Below are positions 1 to 8,281 of a stretch of DNA of 64,000 nucleotides, piece after piece. This DNA is from Halobellus rarus (lineage in GTDB: Archaea > Halobacteriota > Halobacteria > Halobacteriales > Haloferacaceae): contig NZ_JANHDI010000007.1 in the NCBI RefSeq assembly GCF_024494595.1, positions 1 through 64,000 on the forward strand, read 5' to 3'. Every line of letters begins with the position of its first letter. Position 1 is the first letter of the stretch. A model generated the notes under the pieces. That model searched no databases. It worked only from the letters and a program-made list of their open reading frames with translations, and was not told the origin of the DNA. The position numbers and the translations under genes were made by a program.

Positions 1-529
1 GACGGCCGAGGACGGCGACACGTTCAGTGTCGGAGAAGCGACGGTCGAGACCGTGGCCACGCCGGGGCACACGACGGGCATGACGTCGTACCTACTCGAC
101 GAGAGCCTGCTGGCGACGGGCGACGGGTTGTTCATCGAGAGCGTCGCCCGCCCGGACCTCGAAGAGGGCGACGAGGGCGCGCCCGACGCCGCGCGACTGC
201 TCTACGAGTCCCTCCAAGAGCGCGTGCTCTCCCTGCCCGACGACACGCTCGTCGGCGGCGCGCACTTCAGTGATGCCGCGGAACCAGCGGAAGACGGCAC
301 GTACACGGCCCCGATCGGCGACCTGAAAGCGGAGATGGACGCGCTGACGATGGAGGAATCGGAGTTCGTGGAGGTGATCCTCTCGGATATGCCGCCGCGG
401 CCGGCGAACTACGAGGAGATCATCGCGACGAACCTCGGACAGAACGCCGTCGACGACGAGGAGGCGTTCACCCTGGAACTCGGCCCGAACAACTGCGCGG
501 CCAGCCAGGAATCTCTCGCCGGAGACTGA
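1..529 (+). CDS. MBL-fold metallo-hydrolase, 3' part only
   Basis: The reading frame is open from the window edge (frame 2), so the 5' part, including the HxHxDH zinc motif, lies outside. What remains shows the third metal-ligand region as ATPGHTTG near its start and a buried acidic segment (LLATGDGLF) typical of the beta-lactamase fold. The tail carries MPPRPANYEEI and ends LGPNNCAAS, features I associate with haloarchaeal persulfide-dioxygenase/rhodanese-linked MBL proteins. The gene sits 39 bp upstream of two YeeE/YedE sulfur-transport genes on the same strand, which supports a role in sulfane-sulfur metabolism. The exact substrate is inference. Confidence 0.8.
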   Translation, partial: TAEDGDTFSVGEATVETVATPGHTTGMTSYLLDESLLATGDGLFIESVARPDLEEGDEGAPDAARLLYESLQERVLSLPDDTLVGGAHFSDAAEPAEDGTYTAPIGDLKAEMDALTMEESEFVEVILSDMPPRPANYEEIIATNLGQNAVDDEEAFTLELGPNNCAASQESLAGD

Positions 530-568
530 GGCGAACGACTCTAAAATACACGACCCAATAACACACGA

Positions 569-1126
569 ATGGTAACAGATCCACTTCCGCTGCAGATATT
601 CGCCGAACTGTTCCCGAACGGGATCAGTCGCTACGCCGTCGGGGGGCTCCTCGTCGGTCTCGGCGTGATCGTTATTTACATCGGCACAGGCATCCCGGCC
701 GGAGCGAGTACGTTCCTCGAGTCGACGCTGTCGTACGTTTCCGACCAGTCGCGGTTCCAGAAGTACGTCTCCTCGCGGGACTGGCGAGTCGTCTTCACGC
801 TCGGCATCGTCCTCGGCGGTCTGGCGTTCGCTGCGACGGTACAGTCCGGCGTTGTCACGACGTCGCTCTACGAACCCGGAACGACGGGCGAACTGTACGA
901 GGTCGCCGGCGTTACGCTCTGGACGACCGCCGTCCAGCCCTGGCGGCTGTTCTTCGGCGGCATCCTTGTCGGGATCGGAACCCGGATCGGTAAGGGATGT
1001 ACCTCCGGCCACGGCGTCTGCGGCGTCGGCTCGGCGTCGAAGACCTCGCTCGTCGGCGTGGCGACGTTCCTACTCGTCGCTATCGTGACCGCGCAGGTCG
1101 TCGCCGCGCTGGGGGTGAGCCCATGA
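569..1126 (+). CDS. YeeE/YedE family sulfur transporter, first half
   Basis: A 185-residue membrane protein with four likely helices (about 22-42, 73-92, 124-141 and 158-182). The motif GKGCTSGHGVCG (141-152) carries the conserved cysteine of the YeeE/YedE (DUF395, TsuA-like) family, whose studied members import thiosulfate-type sulfur. The protein is about half the length of bacterial single-chain members, and the other half is the next gene. Its stop overlaps the next start (ATGA at 1123-1126), so the two are translationally coupled. The ATG at 569 follows an A-rich leader. Membrane location and family are secure; the transported sulfur species is inferred. Confidence 0.88.
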   Translation: MVTDPLPLQIFAELFPNGISRYAVGGLLVGLGVIVIYIGTGIPAGASTFLESTLSYVSDQSRFQKYVSSRDWRVVFTLGIVLGGLAFAATVQSGVVTTSLYEPGTTGELYEVAGVTLWTTAVQPWRLFFGGILVGIGTRIGKGCTSGHGVCGVGSASKTSLVGVATFLLVAIVTAQVVAALGVSP

Positions 1127-1545
1127 GCGAGGACCGCCATCCCCTGTTCATCCCGCTGATCCTCGTCGGCGGCGTGATCTTCGGGTTCGGACTGGGATTC
1201 AGTCATATGGCGCGGCCGGAGGTCGTGCTGGACTTCCTTCAGTTCGAAGACCTCGGACTGCCGTTCGTCATGTTCGGCGCGGCGATCGTCTCCGGGATCG
1301 CCTTCGCGGTACTGCCGCGGATCCGGGATCGTGCACCGCTGACCGGAAGCCGGTACGAACGCCGGCTGAAACCGTTCGATAGGAACGTCCTGATCGGCGG
1401 CGCGATCTTCGGCGTCGGCTGGGGGCTGTCGGGGATCTGTCCCGGCGCGGCCTACGCCAGCCTCGGTATCGGTAACGTCACCATCCTGTGGGCGCTCGCC
1501 GGGATGTTCGTCGGCGCGTACCTGCAGGGGTACTGGCGGAGTTGA
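1123..1545 (+). CDS. YeeE/YedE family sulfur transporter, second half
   Basis: A 140-residue membrane protein beginning MSEDRHPLF. I chose the ATG at 1123 because it overlaps the upstream stop by four bases and removes an arginine-rich run that is only antisense-like noise. Helices lie at about 8-27, 46-66, 88-106 and 118-136. GVGWGLSGICPGAAYAS (97-113) is the second-half counterpart of the cysteine motif in its partner. The pair would assemble into one transporter that passes sulfur along conserved cysteines. Together with the MBL hydrolase this looks like a sulfur uptake and processing operon. Confidence 0.88.
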   Translation: MSEDRHPLFIPLILVGGVIFGFGLGFSHMARPEVVLDFLQFEDLGLPFVMFGAAIVSGIAFAVLPRIRDRAPLTGSRYERRLKPFDRNVLIGGAIFGVGWGLSGICPGAAYASLGIGNVTILWALAGMFVGAYLQGYWRS

Positions 1546-1903
1546 TCCCTTTTCGCTCCCGAGTCGTGCGGGGGCTGACACGGACGCAGTCTGCCGGTCG
1601 TCTGACGCGGTTTTAAGTGTGACACGGAAGAGCAAACGATCGGGCGCGCACTCCCAGGGACGGTCATTCCGTCCCGCTGCCGAGGGCTGTCGTACCCTCT
1701 CTCGGCGGTCGCTTCCCCATTCGACGCGACCGCCGGTGAGGGACCACAACAGCCTTTGACGGCCTCAGTTCCCATCCTCCCACCGCGCGCCCAACACGCG
1801 GACGTTGCACCCCGGTTCGACGGCGCGTCGTCGTCCCCCGCGACGACGCATCGGACGATTTCCGTTCGCTCTCGTAATCCCTCGATCGTATTGCGCTCCC
1901 CGA
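1546..1903. other. 358-bp convergent intergenic region, no gene seen
   Basis: Lies between the 3' end of the sulfur-transport pair and the 3' end of the leftward TrkA-like gene. Reading frames here are arginine-rich, lack family motifs and overlap on both strands, as expected for GC-rich non-coding DNA. I saw no tRNA-like fold or TATA box with a following gene. Confidence 0.5.
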
Positions 1904-2566
1904 CTACTCGCCGAGGAGCGTCGAACGCGCCCGTTCGAGTCCGTCGTCCTCGTCGTCGACCACCAGCGCGAGCTGGTCGCCGGCCTCGACGATCGTCCCG
2001 GGCAGGGGGATCGTCATCGCCTCGCGCTTTCGACCGTGGGCGTAGACCCGGCCGAAATCGTCGAGGTCGATGTCGTTGACCTTCCGTCCGATCACCGGTG
2101 CGCCCTCCGGAATCGTCACCGTCGTGAGCCGTAGCTGTTCGGTCAGCTCGCCGAGCGCGTTGAAACTCCCCCCGAGCAGCGCCGTCTTCGCCCCCGCCGC
2201 GCCGAGCCGCTCGGGGTAGATGACCTCGTCGACGTCCTCCTCGTAGCGGTCGTAGATCTCCTCTCGGAAGTCCTCGCTGATCCGCATCGCCACCCGACAG
2301 CCGAAGTCCTTGCCGATCATACAGGCAGCGAAATTTATGTTGGGATCACCGGTGAGTCCGCCGAGCGCGACGGCGTTCTCGACGCCCGCGCGCTTCAGGA
2401 CCGACTCGTTGCTCCCGTCTCCTTCGACGACCTCGAAGCCGGCCTCGCGGGCGCGGTCGGCCCTGTCGGGGTCGTTGTCGACGACAACGACCGGGTACCC
2501 CTCTTCGTGGAGAATCCGGGCAGTCCGCCTGCCGACTCGTCCGTACCCGACGATGATGAACGACAT
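1904..2566 (-). CDS. TrkA-type NAD-binding regulatory protein (RCK domain)
   Basis: 220 residues from the ATG at 2566 (MSFIIVGYG); the five residues that could precede it begin at a non-ATG codon. A Rossmann motif GYGRVG sits at the very N-terminus, followed by an acidic residue at the end of the second strand (VVVDNDP) that favours NAD(H). The N-terminal half is a TrkA-N/RCK fold and the C-terminal about 75 residues look like a TrkA-C ligand domain. Such proteins gate potassium (Trk/Ktr) or other cation channels in the cytoplasm. No channel gene is adjacent, so the partner is unknown. Confidence 0.88.
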   Translation of the reverse strand: MSFIIVGYGRVGRRTARILHEEGYPVVVVDNDPDRADRAREAGFEVVEGDGSNESVLKRAGVENAVALGGLTGDPNINFAACMIGKDFGCRVAMRISEDFREEIYDRYEEDVDEVIYPERLGAAGAKTALLGGSFNALGELTEQLRLTTVTIPEGAPVIGRKVNDIDLDDFGRVYAHGRKREAMTIPLPGTIVEAGDQLALVVDDEDDGLERARSTLLGE

Positions 2567-2672
2567 ATGCCAACGTAACACACTCCGGGTACAAAAGCGT
2601 AGACCCGTTGATTCGGGTGCGGCGGGCTGGTCGGGTGCTGGAACACCCGCCCGTCGAGTACATCGATCGCGG

Positions 2673-5423
2673 CTACTCGTCCAGTCGCTCCTGCCACTTC
2701 TGGACGGTCGCCATCAGTTCGATCGGCGAGGTCTCGTTCAGGTCCAGGTCGTCGAGTTGGGTTGCGATGTCCTCCAGTTCCGGCCGATGCTCGGTCGCCG
2801 CGGACTCGTCACCGGACGCCGTGCCCGTCGCCGACGCGCCCTCCGCTCGACCGCCGTCGGCCGCGCTCGCTTCGGCGGCCGCGCCGGTGCCGTCTCTCGT
2901 CTCCCCGCCGCCGGCGAACTCCCCCGCTGAGAGGTCGAACACGGCCTGCGTGGGTTCACTGCTGCCCGTTCCGCCGCCGCTCCCGCGAGCTTCGATCGCC
3001 TCGTCGGCGCGGAGGCGCGCGAGCACCTCGTCGGCGCGGGAGACGACCGGGTCGGGAACGCCCGCCAACTCCGCGACGTGGACGCCGTAGGAGCGGTCCG
3101 TCGGTCCGTCCTCGATCGTCCGGAGGAACGTCACGCTCTCCCCGCTGTCATCGACTGAGACGTGGACGTTCACGACGCGCTCTAAATGCTCCGCCAGCGA
3201 CGTCAGCTCGTGGTAGTGCGTCGCGAACAGCGTCTTCGCGCGCACCTCGTTGTGCAGGTACTCCGTGGCGGCCCACGCGATCGAGATGCCGTCGTAGGTC
3301 GCCGTTCCCCTCCCCACCTCGTCGAGGATCACGAGCGAGTCCTCGGAGGCCGAGTGGAGGATGTTCGAGAGCTCCTGCATCTCGACCATGAAGGTCGATC
3401 GACCCTGCGCGAGTTCGTCGAGCGCGCCGACGCGGGTGTAGATGCCGTCGACGACGCCGACCGTCGCCGCCCGTGCCGGCACGAAACTCCCCATCTGGGC
3501 GAGCAGCGTGATGAGCGCGACCTGGCGCATATACGTCGACTTGCCGCTCATGTTCGGCCCGGTGACGAGCAGGAACCCCCGCTTTTCGTCCATTCGCAGT
3601 CCGTTCGGGACGAACTCGGTCGTCTGCTCGACGACGGGGTGTCGACCGGCGTCGATGTCGAGCGGCCCCGGCTCCGTCAGTTCGGGACGGACCCAGTCGT
3701 TGCCGGCGGCGTGGGTCGCCAGCGACGCCAGGGCGTCGACCTCGGCGAGCGCGCGGCCGACGTCCTGCAGCAGCGCCGCGTGGTCGGCGATCCGATCGCG
3801 GAGGTCACAGAACAACTCGTACTCCAGGTCGCCGCGGGCCTCCTCGAGTCTGAGGATGTCCCGCTCGCGCTCCTCCAGTTCGTCGGTGACGAACCGCTTT
3901 GAGTTCTTCAGCGTCTTGATTTCTTTATAATGCTCGGGCACCTCGTCGGCGACTGACTTCCCGACCTGGATGTAGTGGCCGTCGGTCTTGTTACGGTCGA
4001 CGGTGACGTGGCTCAGGCCGTGCTGTCGCTTCTCGCGCTCGGCGAGGGTGTCGATCCACTCGCTGGCCTCCTCGTGGCGCGTCAGCAACTCGTCGAGTTC
4101 GTCGTCGTAGCCGCGGCGGAACAGGCCGCCCTGCGTGACCGTCTTCGGCGGGTCGTCGGCGAGCGCCGATTCGAGTTCCCCGCGTATCTCCCGGGCGGCG
4201 TCCCGGTCCGGACGGTCGACGATATCGGCGAGCGGCGAGGCGGCGAGCGGCGAGCCCTCGACGGCGTCGGCGAAGGCGGGGAGGACCGCGAGCGTGTCCC
4301 GGACGGCGAGGAGGTCCGTGGCGTCGGCGCTGCCGGACGTCGCGCGCGCTGCTAGGCGCTCCAGGTCGTAGCCGCCGTCGAGCGCGTCGCGGACGCGTTC
4401 GCGGGCGAGCGCGGCAGACGCGAGCGCGTCGACGCAGTCGAGCCGCCGGTCCAACTCTTTGCGGTCGCGTCGGGGGCGGGTCACCCACTCCCGGAGGAGC
4501 CGTCCCCCGGGGCTCGTCACGGTGTGATCGATCGTGTCCACGAGCGTTCCCGTCCGCTCGCCCTGCATCGTCTCGGTGAGTTCGAGGTTGCGCTGGGTCG
4601 TCGCGTCGAGTTCGAGGTGCTCGCTCGTCTCGAACGTCCGCAGCCGCGTCATCGACGGCAACACCCCCGCACCGGTCTCCTCGACGTAGCGGAGCACCGC
4701 TCCGGCGGCCCGGACCGCGGGCGCGTCGTCGAGGCCGACGCTCGAAAGCGTCTCCCGGCCGAACTGCTCGCCGAGCGCGTGTTTCGCCCGCCCGGGGGCG
4801 AACGCGTCGGCCTCGAACAGCGACACCGACGCGTCGGTCTCCTCGCGGAGGCGTCGCGTGAACTCGTCGTCGGCGCGGACGTCCGGTCCCGGGAGGATCT
4901 CGACCGGCGAGAAGCGATACAGCTCCGAGAGCGCGTCGTCGGCGTCGGCGGCGACGGTCACGAGGAACTGCCCGGTCGTCGCGTCCGCGAACGCCAGGCC
5001 GACCCCGGCGGAGCCGTCCGACCCGTCCGAACCGCCCGATCCGCTCCCGTCGCCCACGACGGCGGCGATGTAGCGCGCGTCGGCGTCGTCGGTTTCGAGG
5101 AGGGTCCCCGGCGTGACGACGCGCGTCACCTCCCGGTAGTGGTCGCCGCTCTCGTCCTCGAACTGGTCTGCGACGGCGACCCGGTAACCGCGCTCGACCA
5201 GCGCCTTCAGATACGGCGTGAGGTCGTCGACCGGGACGCCGGCCATCGGGTACGACGAGCCGTGGGAGGACTTCTGTGAGACCTTCAGATCCAACTCGTC
5301 GGCGACCAGTTCCGCGTCGTCGGCGAAGAACTCGTAAAAGTCGCCGCATTGCATCGTCAGCACGTCCGCGTCCGTCTCGGACTTCAGAGCGAGAAACTGC
5401 TCGACGATCCCCTGCGAGGTCAT
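2673..5423 (-). CDS. mutS: DNA mismatch repair protein MutS
   Basis: 916 residues from the ATG at 5423 (MTSQGIVEQ). The mismatch-recognition domain is N-terminal (CGDFYEFF, MAGVPVDDL), followed by connector, lever and clamp domains. The ATPase domain has Walker A GPNMSGKST at about 617-625 and Walker B/signature LVILDEVGRGTATYDG near 690. A Gly/Ala/Ser-rich linker of about 60 residues precedes the C-terminal tail, a common halophile feature. The frame stays open upstream of 5423, but that extension reads antisense through an RNA element and is not protein. MutL is encoded 33 kb away in this window. Confidence 0.97.
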   Translation of the reverse strand: MTSQGIVEQFLALKSETDADVLTMQCGDFYEFFADDAELVADELDLKVSQKSSHGSSYPMAGVPVDDLTPYLKALVERGYRVAVADQFEDESGDHYREVTRVVTPGTLLETDDADARYIAAVVGDGSGSGGSDGSDGSAGVGLAFADATTGQFLVTVAADADDALSELYRFSPVEILPGPDVRADDEFTRRLREETDASVSLFEADAFAPGRAKHALGEQFGRETLSSVGLDDAPAVRAAGAVLRYVEETGAGVLPSMTRLRTFETSEHLELDATTQRNLELTETMQGERTGTLVDTIDHTVTSPGGRLLREWVTRPRRDRKELDRRLDCVDALASAALARERVRDALDGGYDLERLAARATSGSADATDLLAVRDTLAVLPAFADAVEGSPLAASPLADIVDRPDRDAAREIRGELESALADDPPKTVTQGGLFRRGYDDELDELLTRHEEASEWIDTLAEREKRQHGLSHVTVDRNKTDGHYIQVGKSVADEVPEHYKEIKTLKNSKRFVTDELEERERDILRLEEARGDLEYELFCDLRDRIADHAALLQDVGRALAEVDALASLATHAAGNDWVRPELTEPGPLDIDAGRHPVVEQTTEFVPNGLRMDEKRGFLLVTGPNMSGKSTYMRQVALITLLAQMGSFVPARAATVGVVDGIYTRVGALDELAQGRSTFMVEMQELSNILHSASEDSLVILDEVGRGTATYDGISIAWAATEYLHNEVRAKTLFATHYHELTSLAEHLERVVNVHVSVDDSGESVTFLRTIEDGPTDRSYGVHVAELAGVPDPVVSRADEVLARLRADEAIEARGSGGGTGSSEPTQAVFDLSAGEFAGGGETRDGTGAAAEASAADGGRAEGASATGTASGDESAATEHRPELEDIATQLDDLDLNETSPIELMATVQKWQERLDE

Positions 5424-5508
5424 ACCCGCACGTGGGCGTCTGGGTGATAAAACGCTACGGTCTGGGGGCTCTTCGGTCGTCTTCCACGTCGGTCGCCTCC
5501 GACGGAGA

Positions 5509-5516
5509 TTTATATA
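5509..5516 (+). promoter_or_regulatory. TATA box of RNA candidate copy A
   Basis: TTTATATA on the plus strand, 29 nt before the first conserved RNA block (GTGACGTAAGCG). The same spacing is found at copy B (24449). The 17 bases after the TATA box are also similar in both copies. It points away from mutS, so mutS and the element are divergent. Confidence 0.65.
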
Positions 5517-5535
5517 CGAACGGGCGGCCAGCACC

Positions 5536-5656
5536 GACGTGACGTAAGCGAGACCCCGCGTCGGGCCGCGGTTGCTCGGCACGTCGGCGCGGGATCCGGG
5601 AACGGTCGCCAGTCGGGGAGGACTGGTGAGTGTCCCGAGCGGGTGCCGACTGTTCG
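5536..5656 (+). ncRNA. Candidate structured RNA, copy A
   Basis: A roughly 120-nt element that is repeated at 24476-24597. Visible structure: stem P1 pairs 5555-5563 with 5585-5593 (9 bp with one U-G). Hairpin P2 pairs 5597-5601 with 5633-5637 and 5609-5614 with 5621-5626 around an internal loop. TCGGCAC (5576-5582) inside the P1 loop pairs perfectly with GTGCCGA (5643-5649), which would make a pseudoknot. The boundaries are estimates: the 5' end comes from the TATA spacing and the 3' end from loss of similarity to copy B. I do not recognise a family; it lacks C/D boxes and a clear ACA box. RNA nature is inference from structure and promoter. Confidence 0.55.
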
Positions 5657-5806
5657 CCCCATCTCAGCCGAGCGCGCCGCGTCGTGACGGGTTCGGTGGT
5701 CGAGTAGGGCTGCCGGTGTCGTCCTCGGTGGCGTGAGAGAGCCGTCGGTGACGATTCGGCGGTCGAGGCGGGCCGTCGATGACGACAGCGATCGGCGATA
5801 CCGCCC

Positions 5807-7477
5807 TCAACGATCCACCTCGCCCATAATCGTATCGAGGCTGCCGAGCGTCGCGATCAGGTCCGGGATGTACTCCCCGCGGGCCATCTCGGGGAGCGCC
5901 TGCAGGTGCGAGAACGAGGGGCCACGGATCTTGAACCGCGACGGCGAGTCGGTTCCGTCGGCGCGGATGTAGATACCGAGTTCGCCCTTCGCGGCCTCGA
6001 CGGCGCGGTACACTTCCGTGTCGGGATCCGGCTTGATCGTCCGCGGGACGTTCGACTGGATCGTCCGCTCGTCGTCGGGCCACTCGGCCAGCAGATCCGC
6101 GCACTGCTCGACGATGCGCGCGGACTGTTCGATCTCCCGCAACCGGACCAGCAACCGCGCGAAGTTGTCGCCGTCGGGTTCGGTGACGACGTCCCATTCC
6201 AACTGGTCGTAGTAGCCGTAGGGATCGTCCCGGCGGAGGTCGTAGTCGACGCCGGAGCCGCGTGCGACCGGTCCCGTACAGCCGTAGGCTTTCGCCGTCT
6301 CCGCCGGGAGCACGCCGGTGTCGACGGTCCGCAGCTGGATGACCTCGTTTCCGGTGAGCAGGTCGTGGTACTCGGCCAGTCGCTCGGGCAGGTCGTCCAC
6401 GAGGTCGTATATTTCCCCGAGGAACTCCTCGCGGGGTTCGGGGAGGTCCCAGACGACGCCGCCGAGCCGGAAGTAGTTGAACATCAGCCGCTGGCCGGTG
6501 AGGTCTTCCAGAACGTTCTGCACCCGTTCGCGGTCCTTGATCGCGTACATAAACGTGGCCGTGAAGTCGCCGATCACGTCGAGCGCGTACGCGCCGACCG
6601 CCAGGAAGTGCGAGAGCATCCGCGAGAGCTCCGCGGCCATCGTCCGGATCACCTGGGCGTACGTCGGCACGTCGATGCCAGCGAGTCGCTCTGCGGTCCG
6701 CGCGTAGGCCCACTCGTTCAACAGCCCCGCACCGCCCCAGTCCCAGCGGTCGGGGTACGGCATAATCTGGTGACGGTACGTCTTCGACTGGCACATCTGC
6801 TCCTCGCAGCGGTGGATGTAGCCGATGTCGGGGTCGACGTCGACCACCTGCTCGCCGTCGAGGACCACCTGCAGGTGGAGGACGCCGTGGGTCGCCGGAT
6901 GATGCGGTCCGATGTTCAAAAGCAGCGTGTCGCCCGCGCGCTCGTCCTCCTCGATCGGGTTCACGTTCTCCGTGTACGGGACGATCTGCGGTCGATCCTC
7001 GTCGTACTCCAGCGAGAGCGGATGCCCCTGCCACGTCTCCGGAAGGAGGAGCCGACGCAGGTCCGGGTGGTCGGCGTACTCGATGCCGACGAGGTCGTAG
7101 GCCTCGCGTTCGTGCCACCCGGCGGTCGGAAAGACGGGCGCGGCCGACTCGCTGACAGGATCGTCACCCGGCGTCGGGACGACGACGCTCAGCTCCGTCC
7201 TCGGATCGTCGTACCGCTTCAGGTGATAGATCGTCTCGTAGCGGTCCGGATACTCCTGGGCGGTGGCACACGAGAGGTGGTCGAACCCCGCCTCGTCGCG
7301 GAGGTCCCGGAGGACCGCCTGTACCCCGTCGGGACGGACGACGACCGCGGGCGCGTGCTCGTGCGTCTCCCGACGGACTCGGAACTGCGCTTCGAGGGAC
7401 TCGATTGCAGCGTCGACGGCCGATAGCTCTTGATCGCCAACCTCGGGCGTCGATGACTGCTCGGGCGGCGTCTGCAT
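5807..7477 (-). CDS. nuoCD: NADH-quinone oxidoreductase-like subunit CD fusion
   Basis: 556 residues. The N-terminal about 170 residues match NuoC (30-kDa subunit: GWHEREAYDLVGI, HPDLRRLLL). The rest matches NuoD (49-kDa subunit), with IGPHHPATHG at about 187-196, HRCEEQMCQ, and the C-terminal signature DTIMGEVDR. In the respiratory complex these subunits line the quinone site at the membrane-facing arm. In haloarchaea the fusion normally sits in a nuoABCDHIJKLMN operon; here it stands alone between mutS and a divergent Bat-type regulator, with no other nuo gene nearby. It may be a second, independently regulated copy. The ATG at 7477 is the only sensible start. Confidence 0.93.
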   Translation of the reverse strand: MQTPPEQSSTPEVGDQELSAVDAAIESLEAQFRVRRETHEHAPAVVVRPDGVQAVLRDLRDEAGFDHLSCATAQEYPDRYETIYHLKRYDDPRTELSVVVPTPGDDPVSESAAPVFPTAGWHEREAYDLVGIEYADHPDLRRLLLPETWQGHPLSLEYDEDRPQIVPYTENVNPIEEDERAGDTLLLNIGPHHPATHGVLHLQVVLDGEQVVDVDPDIGYIHRCEEQMCQSKTYRHQIMPYPDRWDWGGAGLLNEWAYARTAERLAGIDVPTYAQVIRTMAAELSRMLSHFLAVGAYALDVIGDFTATFMYAIKDRERVQNVLEDLTGQRLMFNYFRLGGVVWDLPEPREEFLGEIYDLVDDLPERLAEYHDLLTGNEVIQLRTVDTGVLPAETAKAYGCTGPVARGSGVDYDLRRDDPYGYYDQLEWDVVTEPDGDNFARLLVRLREIEQSARIVEQCADLLAEWPDDERTIQSNVPRTIKPDPDTEVYRAVEAAKGELGIYIRADGTDSPSRFKIRGPSFSHLQALPEMARGEYIPDLIATLGSLDTIMGEVDR

Positions 7478-7514
7478 ACGCGGATACTCGCGGGTGAGAC
7501 CTCTGGAACTACTG

Positions 7515-7528
7515 CCTCACAGCTGAGG
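7515..7528. promoter_or_regulatory. Candidate operator: palindrome CCTCA-N4-TGAGG
   Basis: A perfect 5-bp inverted repeat with a 4-base spacer in the divergent promoter region, immediately upstream of the TATA-like stretch TTTTATTT (7534-7541) of the regulator gene and 38 bp from the nuoCD start. The position suits binding by the regulator itself. Binding is inference. Confidence 0.35.
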
Positions 7529-7533
7529 TGAAT

Positions 7534-7541
7534 TTTTATTT
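7534..7541 (+). promoter_or_regulatory. TATA box for the Bat-type regulator
   Basis: TTTTATTT centred 27 nt before the ATG at 7564, so the transcript is probably leaderless. This spacing rejects the longer frame that would begin with GTG at 7528, upstream of the TATA box. Confidence 0.65.
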
Positions 7542-7563
7542 CTCCGTCTACCACTCGATCTCG

Positions 7564-8244
7564 ATGCGATCGGTCCAGCTCAGACTCGATCTGCCGTCGC
7601 CCTATGTCCACCCGATGCACGCGTTCGTCGCGGAGACGCCGGGGTTCCGAGCGACGCGGCTGCGCCACTGGAACCCCGCCGTCGGCCAGCGGAACACCCT
7701 CGTGTTCTTCGTCGACGGCGACGATATCGACGCGTACACCGCGGCCTTGGAGGACCAGGAGTCGATCCTGGAGTACGAGGTGGCACACGAGGAATCGCGT
7801 CGCGGCTTCCATCTCGTCGTCACCGAAGATCAGCGCAGCGCCGACGCCAGACTGACCGCGGCGTTTCTGGACACGGGCGTCGTCGTCGTGCCCCCGATCG
7901 TCTACCGCGACGACCGGTGTATCGACGTCTCGATCGTCGGCGCTCCCGACGAGGTCGAGACCGCGATCGACGGTCTCCCCTCAGACGTCGGGGTGACTGT
8001 CCGGAAGATCCGATCGTACGACGGTCGGTTCACGGACCCGACGGCGGCGCTCACGCCCCGGCAACGAGAGGCGCTTCGCGTCGCGGTCCGGCACGGTTAC
8101 TACAACGAGACCCGCGAGGCGACGCTCGACGCCGTCGCCGCCGAACTCGGCTGTTCGACCGGCACCGCAGCCGAACACCTCAGGAAGGCGGAGGCGACGG
8201 TGTTGCGACGGGTCGTCGACGCGGTCCCCGGCGGTCGGGCGTGA
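7564..8244 (+). CDS. Bat-type helix-turn-helix transcription regulator
   Basis: 226 residues from the ATG at 7564 (MRSVQLRL), chosen by TATA spacing. The N-terminal about 150 residues are an alpha/beta ligand or sensor domain as in Bat-associated proteins. The C-terminal part is the HTH_10 (Bat) domain: LTPRQREALRVAVRHGYY at about 160-177, then DAVAAELGCSTGTAAEHLR. This family regulates genes such as bacteriorhodopsin or oxygen-responsive genes. It is divergent from nuoCD, with a palindrome between them, so nuoCD is the obvious candidate target. Ligand unknown. Confidence 0.88.
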   Translation: MRSVQLRLDLPSPYVHPMHAFVAETPGFRATRLRHWNPAVGQRNTLVFFVDGDDIDAYTAALEDQESILEYEVAHEESRRGFHLVVTEDQRSADARLTAAFLDTGVVVVPPIVYRDDRCIDVSIVGAPDEVETAIDGLPSDVGVTVRKIRSYDGRFTDPTAALTPRQREALRVAVRHGYYNETREATLDAVAAELGCSTGTAAEHLRKAEATVLRRVVDAVPGGRA

Positions 8245-8281
8245 CGGTCCCGGAGACGGGTCCGGCGGCGATTCTTCCCCT

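Noticed and set aside
5424-5582. An N-terminal extension of MutS, and a similar one on the DUF5808 gene (24349-24522), both starting MPSNRGPT
   Set aside because: The apparent shared peptide is only the antisense translation of the duplicated RNA element. MutS and DUF5808 proteins otherwise share nothing, and TATA spacing supports the shorter starts.
5536-5656. Assigning the repeat to C/D, H/ACA, SRP, RNase P or a tRNA-like RNA
   Set aside because: No UGAUGA/CUGA boxes, no ACA at the 3' end, and too short for SRP or RNase P RNA.
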